A stretch of DNA of 38,167 nt from contig NZ_PEBS01000054.1 of assembly GCF_002869965.1 (NCBI RefSeq), positions 1 to 38,167 on the forward strand. Reading direction: 5' to 3'. The notes beneath the pieces are model-generated. The model worked only from the letters and a program-made list of their open reading frames with translations, ran no database searches and was not told the origin of the DNA. Positions 1 to 6,789 of this stretch are shown here, piece by piece. The first letter of the stretch is position 1. Each line of letters begins with the position of its first letter. Source of the stretch: Janthinobacterium sp. ROICE36. GTDB lineage: Bacteria; Pseudomonadota; Gammaproteobacteria; Burkholderiales; Burkholderiaceae_D. The translations under genes and the position numbers were made by a program.

Positions 1-1
1 T

Positions 2-106
2 TTACTGAAAAACGAAAAGACAACCAAGGCCGGCATCGCTACCAAACGCTTAAAAGCTGGCTGGAATGCCGACTATCTCGCCAAGGTCTTGGGCTTGCCG
101 ACCTGA
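2..106 (+). CDS. possible 3' end of an unrecognised gene (left edge)
   Basis: An open frame enters from the left edge and stops with TGA at 104-106, giving a 34-residue C-terminus ending ADYLAKVLGLPT. The residues look protein-like (mixed charged and hydrophobic, with a C-terminal hydrophobic helix), and codon choice resembles that of the neighbours. It would overlap the end of gluconokinase tail to tail by about 34 bases. I do not recognise the family, and the part visible is too short to name. It could be chance. Confidence 0.3.
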   Translation, partial: LLKNEKTTKAGIATKRLKAGWNADYLAKVLGLPT

Positions 107-636
107 TGCTTCATGCAATCGCCCTGGCGGCCTGTCCAGGGCGCTTGCAGGATCTGTTCGACCAGCACGCCCAGCGGCTGGCGGATATCGAGCACGATGC
201 CGGCCTCGTCCGGCAGCAAAGGCTGCAGGGTGGCCAGCTGGCTGTCGAGCAGGCTGGCCGGCATGAAATGGCCGGGGCGCTGCATGCGGCGCTCCAGCAC
301 GTCGCGCGGGCCGTCCAGGTGGGCAAAGCGCAGGGCCGGGTCGCCTTCGCGCAACAGGTCGCGGTAAGCGCGTTTCAGGGCAGAACAGGACACCACCAGG
401 CCGCTGCCCTGCGCACTGGCCGTGGCGATGCGCTCGCGCAGGGCGGCCAGCCAGCCGGCCCGGTCGGCATCGTCAAGCGCGATGCCGGCCGCCATCTTGG
501 CCACGTTTTCCGGCGGATGCACATCGTCGCCTTCCACGTAGGGCACGCCCAGCGCGTTGGCCAGCAGCTTGCCGACGGCGCTCTTGCCGCAGCCGGACAC
601 GCCCATCACGACCCAGCGCACGACGGGAGCGCCCAC
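73..636 (-). CDS. gntK: gluconokinase
   Basis: Phosphorylates D-gluconate to 6-phosphogluconate with ATP, feeding the Entner-Doudoroff and pentose phosphate routes in the cytoplasm. The 187-residue product has a P-loop GVSGCGKS at residues 12-19, then the GDDVHPPENVAKMAAG stretch and the VSCSALKRAYRDLLR segment typical of GntK. The family is usually 165-180 residues; this copy has about 15 extra residues at the C-terminus. The annotated start is GTG at 636, one base after the yfiB stop. An ATG at 606 just before the P-loop is too late to be likely. No gluconate transporter or regulator is adjacent, so read-through from the yfi cluster is plausible. Confidence 0.93.
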   Translation of the reverse strand: MGAPVVRWVVMGVSGCGKSAVGKLLANALGVPYVEGDDVHPPENVAKMAAGIALDDADRAGWLAALRERIATASAQGSGLVVSCSALKRAYRDLLREGDPALRFAHLDGPRDVLERRMQRPGHFMPASLLDSQLATLQPLLPDEAGIVLDIRQPLGVLVEQILQAPWTGRQGDCMKHQVGKPKTLAR

Positions 637-637
637 C

Positions 638-1141
638 TCAAGGCGCCGAAACGATCACGGTGACGCGGCGGTTTTCCGCCTTGCCCGTCTTGCTGGCGTT
701 CGAGGCCACGGGTTTGCGCATGCCCAGGCCCTTGACGGCGATGTTGTCACGTGGAATGCCCGATGCGCTCATGGCGTCGGCCACCACGTTGGCGCGCGCC
801 AGCGACAGCTTGTTGTTGTACGCTTCCGTGCCTTCGTTATCCGTATGGCCTTCCACGCGCATGTGGGTGATGCCCACTTTCAGCAGGGCGGCGCTGATTT
901 TCTGGATGGCGTTGCGGCTCGGCGGCGTCAGCTTGGCGGCGTCGAATTCGAACAGCAGCTTGTCGGTAAAGCTCAGTTCCCAGCCTTCGTCGGTCTGCTT
1001 GAAGCCTTGTTCCTTCAAGGTGGCGACTTGCTCGGCGTTGAACAGCGGTTTTGCCTCTGGCGTGCTGTGGCAGGCGGCCAGCAGGCCCAGCATGAACAGG
1101 CCGAGTAAGCCGAGGCGTAATTGCTTGTAGATGAATTGCAT
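638..1141 (-). CDS. yfiB: YfiB-like OmpA-domain outer-membrane lipoprotein
   Basis: A 167-residue lipoprotein with lipobox LLAAC (lipidated Cys24) and a C-terminal OmpA/Pal peptidoglycan-binding domain (about residues 55-165, including the VEGHTDNEGTEAYN and NRRVTV segments). In the Pseudomonas YfiBNR system, YfiB is the outer-membrane part that sequesters the repressor YfiR and so frees the cyclase YfiN. The linker GFKQTDEGWELSFTDK after the lipid anchor resembles that of YfiB. The start at 1141 is chosen because AAGGAG (minus strand, 1149-1154) precedes it; a longer frame to 1237 overlaps yfiN and lacks a signal sequence. It lies 16 bases after yfiN and is very probably cotranscribed. Confidence 0.85.
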   Translation of the reverse strand: MQFIYKQLRLGLLGLFMLGLLAACHSTPEAKPLFNAEQVATLKEQGFKQTDEGWELSFTDKLLFEFDAAKLTPPSRNAIQKISAALLKVGITHMRVEGHTDNEGTEAYNNKLSLARANVVADAMSASGIPRDNIAVKGLGMRKPVASNASKTGKAENRRVTVIVSAP

Positions 1142-1157
1142 GGTGTTGCTCCTTGGT

Positions 1158-2429
1158 TCAGGGGTGAGTGTGGAGTTGCTGCAGGCGCGCCACCTGGCGC
1201 GTGCCGCGCTGCGCCTGTTTGGCGCGGTACATGGCATCGTCCGCCGCGCCGACCAGCGAGGCGGCGTCGATGGCGTGATCGGGGAAGACGGCCACGCCGA
1301 TGGTCAGCGAGCTGACGATGCTGTTGCCGGTAGGCAGTTCAATGGCTTGCGCCATGGCGGTGATGATGTTGTCGGCGATGTGCATGGCGTCGCTGCTGTT
1401 GCGCAGCGGCTTGAGCAGGATGGCGAATTCGTCGCCGCCCAGGCGGGCCACCAGGTCGCCTTCGCGCAATTGCTGCTTGATGCGCGCGGCGATCGTCACC
1501 AGCACGCGGTCGCCCGAGGCATGGCCGAAGGTATCGTTGATGTATTTGAAGCGGTCGCTGTCGAGGAACAGCACGGCCACCTTGCCATTGCCGACGCGCG
1601 CTTCGAGGATGGCGCGTTCCAGCTCCGCTTCCATGAAGGCGCGGTTCGACAGGCCCGTCAGGCTGTCGTGGTTGGCGCGGTGCGACAGCGAGGCGTGTTC
1701 CTTTTGCAGATGGCTTTGCCACGCTTCCAGTTCGTCGAGCAGGGCGTTGAAGTCGTCATTGAGCTGGTTCAGTTCGGCAATATTGGCCGGTGGCACGCGC
1801 AATTCGAACGAGCGGTCGCGACGCACACGGTGGGCCGTTTCCGCCAGGTGGCGCAGAGGCGAGGTGATTTCCGTTTCCATGCGGCGCGACAGGCGCACGG
1901 CGACGGCCAGGCTCAGCACGAGGCAAGCCAGCAGACAGGAGAGGCCGCTCAGCAGGAAGGGCAGCAGGCTGCGGCTGTGCGGCACCAGCTTGATGCTGCC
2001 GATGGCTTGCTCATTGCGCATGATGGGGAAGGTCAGCGAATCGGGCAGCATCCAGCCCGTCAGCGCGCGTTCGATGTAGTAGCGGGTGCCGTGCTGACCC
2101 CGTTCCCAGCGGGCCAGCACCTTGCCGGCCGTGTCGCTCACCTGCGCCTGGTCAATATCTTCATTGACGCCGATCAAGGCCAGTGCTTCTTTGGCGGCCA
2201 AGGAGTCGCCAAAGACGACGGCCCCTTCCACCGTGTAGCTCATCGAGCGGGCTACCAGGCGCAGGTTCTGGTCCGAATACACGCGCAGGGCCAGCAGCGC
2301 CACGGCTGTCAGGGTCAGGCCGGCCGCCAGCACGGCGATCAGCGACACGCTCAGGTGGGCGCGCCGCAGCACGCTGTCGAGCGTGGGGCGGGGCTTGCGC
2401 GTCAGTCGGGGAGGCATGCCGGCGCTCAT
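1158..2429 (-). CDS. yfiN: YfiN/TpbB-like membrane diguanylate cyclase (CHASE8-HAMP-GGDEF)
   Basis: Makes cyclic di-GMP from two GTP. Layout of the 423 residues: TM helix about 26-50, periplasmic CHASE8-type domain about 51-155, second TM about 157-178, HAMP linker 179-233, GGDEF domain about 254-413. The active-site motif GGDEF is intact at 331-335. An inhibitory I-site RxxD (Arg322 to Asp325) lies five residues before it, so the enzyme should be active and product-inhibited. Its ATG overlaps the yfiR stop (ATGA at 2426-2429), so translation is coupled. Known YfiN proteins are held off by periplasmic YfiR and raise biofilm formation when released; the same role is inferred here from conserved gene order. 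Confidence 0.9.
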   Translation of the reverse strand: MSAGMPPRLTRKPRPTLDSVLRRAHLSVSLIAVLAAGLTLTAVALLALRVYSDQNLRLVARSMSYTVEGAVVFGDSLAAKEALALIGVNEDIDQAQVSDTAGKVLARWERGQHGTRYYIERALTGWMLPDSLTFPIMRNEQAIGSIKLVPHSRSLLPFLLSGLSCLLACLVLSLAVAVRLSRRMETEITSPLRHLAETAHRVRRDRSFELRVPPANIAELNQLNDDFNALLDELEAWQSHLQKEHASLSHRANHDSLTGLSNRAFMEAELERAILEARVGNGKVAVLFLDSDRFKYINDTFGHASGDRVLVTIAARIKQQLREGDLVARLGGDEFAILLKPLRNSSDAMHIADNIITAMAQAIELPTGNSIVSSLTIGVAVFPDHAIDAASLVGAADDAMYRAKQAQRGTRQVARLQQLHTHP

Positions 2430-2998
2430 GGCGGCGGTGCCTTGCGACGTGCAATCTGCAAGGCGTTCGGATGCACGCGCAGGCCGCTGCGGGCGATGGC
2501 GTCGAGGTTGACGTCAAAACCGATCTGCGCCTCGGAGAGGCGCAGGCAGAACATGGTGCCCACGCTGCAGGACGTGCGGGGTTCGGCGACCGATAAAATT
2601 GGCTTGCCGATGATCTGCGCCAACAGAAGCTCGCGTTCGACATCGGGCAGGCTGCCCAGATAAATGACGTCGCATTCGGCGGCTGCGGCGGCTGCCGCCG
2701 GAATTTTCACGCGGATGCGCTGGCCCACGCTGGAGGCGGGCGTGTCGACGATGGCCGCGCCATAGCGGGGCGCGCCGAGCATGCAGACGCGCACTTCCGG
2801 GCGCGCCACGGGCCAGCGCACATAACTGATGATGCCAAACAAGACCTGGGCCACTTCGGCCGGTCGCCTGGCGTCGGCCTCCGCGCCCGTCTGCGCCCAT
2901 GCCGCAGACGGCGCCAGCGCGGCCAGTAGCGAGGTCAGCAGCACGGCGAGCAGGGCAGGCAGCGCGCAGCACTGCCGGTGGCGAAGGGAGGAGGGCAC
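2426..2998 (-). CDS. yfiR: YfiR periplasmic repressor (DUF4154)
   Basis: A 190-residue secreted protein with a signal peptide ending near AWA-Q (residues 33-36), followed by a YfiR/DUF4154 domain with typical segments FGIISYVRWP, GKPILSVAEP and GFDVNLDAIARSGLRV. Four mature cysteines at 72, 109, 144 and 151 match in number and spacing the redox-active cysteines of Pseudomonas YfiR (C71, C110, C145, C152). Repression may therefore also sense periplasmic redox state. The start codon at 2998 is GTG without a clear ribosome site. First gene of yfiR-yfiN-yfiB. Confidence 0.9.
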   Translation of the reverse strand: MPSSLRHRQCCALPALLAVLLTSLLAALAPSAAWAQTGAEADARRPAEVAQVLFGIISYVRWPVARPEVRVCMLGAPRYGAAIVDTPASSVGQRIRVKIPAAAAAAAECDVIYLGSLPDVERELLLAQIIGKPILSVAEPRTSCSVGTMFCLRLSEAQIGFDVNLDAIARSGLRVHPNALQIARRKAPPP

Positions 2999-3111
2999 GG
3001 CGTCGGTGTCTTTATGCAGGTCGGGTGGCTATTCAAATTCTTACGCTACAACACAGACTCTACGGAAGTCCTTGCTGAAAGTAAATCACGGCGCTACGCC
3101 ATAAACCTTGC

Positions 3112-3140
3112 ATTATAAACACGAATGTGAAAACTTGCAT
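3112..3140 (-). promoter_or_regulatory. candidate promoter of the yfiR operon
   Basis: On the minus strand a perfect TATAAT lies at 3117-3112. At 17-base spacing there is only a weak -35 match (ATGCAA, 3140-3135). It sits about 115 bases before the yfiR start in a 194-base AT-richer gap between the end of the antiporter gene and yfiR. The poor -35 suggests that an activator may be needed, or that the -10 match is fortuitous. Confidence 0.4.
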
Positions 3141-3192
3141 TCTTTACCATGAAAATTACTTGTCAACACTGCCGTGTCACGCCAAAGTGTTG

Positions 3193-4845
3193 CTATTCTT
3201 CCAGTGTCGCTTCCAGCAAGTCGATTTCGCGCAGCAGGCGCAAATGGATGGTGTCGTCGAGTTCGCCCGAGATGCGGCGGCGGAACAGTTCATCGCGCTC
3301 CGCATTCAACGCTTCCAGGCGCAGCGCGCGCTCGGCCTTGGCCAGTTCCTGCAGCCGCATTGCCTCGTCATTGCTGCTTTCGCCATACGCGAGACGGCGC
3401 CGGTAGGCTTCGATCAGGCGGTTGGCCGCCTCGGTGACGACTTGCTGCTTGTCATTCTTGTCGATGCCTTCGCAGACTTTTTCCAGCCGCGCGATGGCCG
3501 CTTCGGCAGCAGCGGCGCGGGCATTGCGCTCTTCCGTCGAGCGGCGCGCGGGCGGCGCGAACACCAGGCCCTTGGTCAGCAGGGGCAGGGTGACGCTGGC
3601 CAGCAGCAGCGACAGCAAAATCACCCCCATGGACAGGAAGATGACGAGGTCGCGCGCGGGAAAACGCGTGCCGTCAGGCAAGAACAAGGGCAGGGTCAGG
3701 ATGCCGGCCAGGGTCAGCGCGCCGCGCACGCCCGCAAACGACGCCACCAGCAGCAGGCGCAGGCTGGGACGCGCCAGCAGCGCGGCATCCTTCGATTCGC
3801 CCGCCATTTTCTTGTGGTGCTTGAACAGGGTCAGTTTCATGGAAATGAAGACCCAGATGAAGCGCATGAAGGTCAGCCCCACCGTGATGGCGATGACGAA
3901 CAGCGGCAGTTTCCAGGCGCTGCCGGCGCCCACTTCCATGGACGCGGCGGGCAAGCCGGCCACGGTGGTGGGCAGCTGCGCGCCCAGCATGACGAAGATT
4001 ACGCCATTCAAGACCAGTTGCACGGTATCCCACACGGCCTTGCGCTGGGTGCGCGTGGCGGCCAGCGGACGGCCGATCAGGTCGGCGTAATGCATGGACA
4101 CGCCCGCCGTGGCGGCGGCCAGGATGCCCGAGCCGTGGATTTGCTCGGCGCCCAGGTAGGCGGCAAACGGAATCAGGATGCTGATGAGGATCTGCAGGCC
4201 CGGCTCTTCGCCAACCTTGCTCACCAGCCATTTATTCGCCAGCCCCACGCCCCACGAGATGGCCAGGCCGATGAGGATGCCGCCGCCCGCTTCCTGCAGA
4301 AAGCTCAGCGAGGCGGCGCCGATGGAAAAGCCGCCCGTCATCATGGCGCCCACGGCAAACGTGAAGCAGACCAGGCCTGAGGCGTCGTTCAGCAGGGATT
4401 CGCCTTCGAGTATGTGCATCAGGCGCGGCGGGATGGGGTTGCCGGCCGCGATTGCCGATACGGCCACGGGGTCGGTGGGCGAGAGGATGGCGCCCAGCGC
4501 GAAGGCCACGGCCAGCGGCACGCTGGGGATCAGCCAGTCGATGAAGAAACCCATGCCCAGCACGGTAAACAGCACCAGGCCGATGGCCAGCATCAGGATC
4601 GAGCGCGCATCGGAAAAGAAGGCGCCCTTGGGAATGCGCCAGCCGTCGAGAAACAGCAGCGGCGGAATGAAGAGCAGGAAGAAAATATCGGGATCGAGCG
4701 GCACTTGCACGCCAAACAGGGCCAATCCCGTGCCGCCGGCGATCTGGATCAGGGGCAGCGGCAGCTTGACCCAGCGCGAGCGGGCGAGAAAGCCGCACAG
4801 GACGACGCTAAGGACGAGGATGAGGATGATGGTAACGGTATGCAT
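3193..4845 (-). CDS. CPA1-family Na+/H+ antiporter
   Basis: A 550-residue inner-membrane protein with about 12 hydrophobic helices followed by a charged cytoplasmic tail of about 130 residues. Key family segments are PPLLFLDGWR (61-70), SPTDPVAV with Asp125, and EGESLLNDASG with the ion-binding Asn153-Asp154 pair. It is expected to exchange Na+ (or K+) for protons in pH and salt homeostasis. The start at 4845 (MHTVTIIL) puts the first membrane helix at the N-terminus; the frame extends to 4896 but only adds a basic stretch. No clear ribosome site is visible. It is divergent from the cytochrome gene at 5007. Confidence 0.9.
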   Translation of the reverse strand: MHTVTIILILVLSVVLCGFLARSRWVKLPLPLIQIAGGTGLALFGVQVPLDPDIFFLLFIPPLLFLDGWRIPKGAFFSDARSILMLAIGLVLFTVLGMGFFIDWLIPSVPLAVAFALGAILSPTDPVAVSAIAAGNPIPPRLMHILEGESLLNDASGLVCFTFAVGAMMTGGFSIGAASLSFLQEAGGGILIGLAISWGVGLANKWLVSKVGEEPGLQILISILIPFAAYLGAEQIHGSGILAAATAGVSMHYADLIGRPLAATRTQRKAVWDTVQLVLNGVIFVMLGAQLPTTVAGLPAASMEVGAGSAWKLPLFVIAITVGLTFMRFIWVFISMKLTLFKHHKKMAGESKDAALLARPSLRLLLVASFAGVRGALTLAGILTLPLFLPDGTRFPARDLVIFLSMGVILLSLLLASVTLPLLTKGLVFAPPARRSTEERNARAAAAEAAIARLEKVCEGIDKNDKQQVVTEAANRLIEAYRRRLAYGESSNDEAMRLQELAKAERALRLEALNAERDELFRRRISGELDDTIHLRLLREIDLLEATLEE

Positions 4846-5006
4846 GAAGGAGCGGCGGCGTGCTGAAACGCTGATTATAAGGCGCAGCCCGCGCATGGCG
4901 TTGCCTGCGTGTCATTGCGTACATACAGCAAGTCACAATCGCGGTAAGATTGTCATAGTGGCCCTTTTACCGGCGCGCCTTGTTTTCACTCTGACTGGTT
5001 CCTGTT

Positions 5007-6305
5007 TTGTTCAAAAAGATTTTCACCGGCTTGCTGCTGTCGCTGGCCCTGCTCATCGTCGCGGCCCTGGCCGCCTACTTGTATTACTGGCGCCCCGCGC
5101 TGGCGCCCATCGATCCGCCTGCCGCCACGGCGTTTTCCCCGCAAGTGGTGGAGAAGGGCCGCATCCTGGCCGGCATGGGCAATTGCGCCGCCTGCCATAC
5201 GGCCAGTGGCGGTGCCGATTATGCGGGCGGCCATGGCCTGGCCACGCCGTTCGGCACGATCTACGCGACGAATATCACGCCCGACAGGCAAACGGGCATC
5301 GGCCGCTGGTCGCTGGCCGCCTTCCAGCGGGCCATGCGCGAAGGCGTGGGCCGCGATGGCGCGCATTTGTATCCGGTCTTTCCATACACCCACTTCACGC
5401 TCGTCTCGGACGCCGACCTGACGGCTTTGTACGCGTATTTCATGACGCGCCCGCCCGTGTATGCGGTCGCGCCCGCCAACAGCGTGCCTTTCCCATTGAA
5501 CCTGCGCCCCTTGCAGGCGGGCTGGAAGCTGTTGTTTTTCAAGCCTGCCAGCTTTCAACTTGATGCCGCGCAAGGGCTGGACTGGAACCGGGGCCGCTAT
5601 CTGGCCGAGGGACTGGCCCATTGCGCCGCCTGCCACACGCCGCGCAATGCGCTGGGCGCCGAGCTGGCCGGTTCAGCGTATCTGGGCGCGTCCATCGATC
5701 ACTGGTATGCGCCGGCCTTGACCAGCGCCAACACGGCACCGCTGCCGTGGACGCAGGATGAACTGTATGCCTTCCTGCGCACGGGGGCGACGGCCCTGCA
5801 CGGCGTGGCGGCCGGACCCATGTCGGCCGTCGTGCACGAAGGCATGGGCGCATCGCCCGATGGCGATATCCGCGCGCTGGCCACGTATTTTGCCGGCGTG
5901 GCTGGCATCGGGCAACGCCAGGTCGATACCGATACCGTGCTGAAAGCCGGCCTCGCCCGTTCGCAGCGCGTCAGCCTGGTCGACAACGACCGTGGCGCCA
6001 GCCTGTACGTGGCCGCCTGCGCGTCTTGCCACTCGAACAGCGATGGCCGGCCCGTGGCCCTGCGTCCGGAACTGAGCCTCAACAGCGCCGTCAGCGCGCC
6101 CGATCCTGCCAACCTGATCCAGGTGATATTGCACGGCTTGAGCAAGGATGAGGCCATGCCTGGCGTGCTGATGCCCGGCTTTGCCGCCGCGCTGACGGAC
6201 AACGACGTGGCCCAACTGGCCGCCTATTTGCGCCGCAGCCGCAGTCACCAGCCGGCCTGGATGAATCTGGAAGCAACGGTGGCACGCACGCGCGCCGGCA
6301 AGTAA
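5007..6305 (+). CDS. triheme cytochrome c subunit of a periplasmic molybdenum hydroxylase/dehydrogenase
   Basis: 432 residues with an N-terminal membrane anchor or signal (residues 6-25) and three c-type heme sites: CAACH at 60-64, CAACH at 206-210 and CASCH at 338-342. This three-domain architecture is that of the cytochrome subunits that pass electrons from periplasmic alcohol or aldehyde dehydrogenases to the respiratory chain. The next genes encode the 2Fe-2S and molybdopterin subunits, so it is most probably the electron acceptor of that complex. The start is TTG at 5007: an in-frame stop at 4992-4994 leaves only CTG 4995 or TTG 5007, and no ribosome site is obvious. The order cytochrome, 2Fe-2S, Mo subunit suggests one operon. 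Confidence 0.9.
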   Translation: MFKKIFTGLLLSLALLIVAALAAYLYYWRPALAPIDPPAATAFSPQVVEKGRILAGMGNCAACHTASGGADYAGGHGLATPFGTIYATNITPDRQTGIGRWSLAAFQRAMREGVGRDGAHLYPVFPYTHFTLVSDADLTALYAYFMTRPPVYAVAPANSVPFPLNLRPLQAGWKLLFFKPASFQLDAAQGLDWNRGRYLAEGLAHCAACHTPRNALGAELAGSAYLGASIDHWYAPALTSANTAPLPWTQDELYAFLRTGATALHGVAAGPMSAVVHEGMGASPDGDIRALATYFAGVAGIGQRQVDTDTVLKAGLARSQRVSLVDNDRGASLYVAACASCHSNSDGRPVALRPELSLNSAVSAPDPANLIQVILHGLSKDEAMPGVLMPGFAAALTDNDVAQLAAYLRRSRSHQPAWMNLEATVARTRAGK

Positions 6306-6321
6306 TTCTTGAAAGTATCTT

Positions 6322-6789
6322 ATGTATAACATTACCGTCAATGGCCAGGCCTTCGGCACCGAGGTCGACGCCGAAACGCCTCTGCTGTGGGTGCTGCGCG
6401 ACGAGGCCCATCTGAAAGGCACCAAGTTTGGCTGCGGCATCGGCATGTGCGGCGCCTGTACCGTGCATGTGGATGGCCGCGCCATGCGTTCGTGCATCAC
6501 GCCCATCGCCGCCGTCACCGGTTGCGCCATCACCACCATCGAAGGCCTCTCGCACGATGGCACGCATCCTCTGCAGCGGGCCTGGGTCGCCACGCAGGCG
6601 CCCCAGTGCGGTTATTGCCAGTCGGGCCAGATCATGCAGGCGGCCACCTTGCTGCGCGACTATCCGCAGCCGACGGATGCGAATATCGATGCCGTCATGA
6701 GCGGCAACCTGTGCCGTTGCATGGCATATGTGCGCATCCGCAAGGCGATCAAGCTGGCGGCCGGCATGCAGGAGGCACCCGGTGTTTAA
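6322..6789 (+). CDS. iorA: (2Fe-2S) subunit of xanthine-oxidase-family oxidoreductase (IorA-like)
   Basis: 155 residues with the two 2Fe-2S clusters of the xanthine oxidase family. The plant-ferredoxin-type cluster uses Cys38, 43, 46 and 58; the helical-domain cluster uses Cys96, 99, 131 and 133 (QCGYCQSGQ and NLCRCMAY). It relays electrons from the molybdenum centre of the next gene product to the cytochrome. Small size and pairing with a Tat-type Mo subunit match isoquinoline 1-oxidoreductase and bacterial membrane aldehyde dehydrogenases; the substrate cannot be told from sequence. It has no signal of its own and is expected to be co-exported with the Tat partner. Confidence 0.93.
   Translation: MYNITVNGQAFGTEVDAETPLLWVLRDEAHLKGTKFGCGIGMCGACTVHVDGRAMRSCITPIAAVTGCAITTIEGLSHDGTHPLQRAWVATQAPQCGYCQSGQIMQAATLLRDYPQPTDANIDAVMSGNLCRCMAYVRIRKAIKLAAGMQEAPGV
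6770..6775 (+). promoter_or_regulatory. ribosome binding site fixing the start of the Mo subunit
   Basis: AGGAGG lies six bases before a GTG at 6782, inside the end of the iorA-like gene. This strong site supports the GTG start at 6782 rather than an upstream ATG at 6728 that would add unrelated residues. Confidence 0.8.

Noticed and set aside
1131..2663. 510-codon plus-strand open frame across yfiN and yfiR
   Set aside because: Antisense shadow of two well-recognised genes; no domain recognisable and no ribosome site.
4921..4950. Promoter with TAAGAT before the cytochrome gene
   Set aside because: The -10 match is fair but the -35 (CATACA) matches only half of the consensus; too weak to list as a feature.
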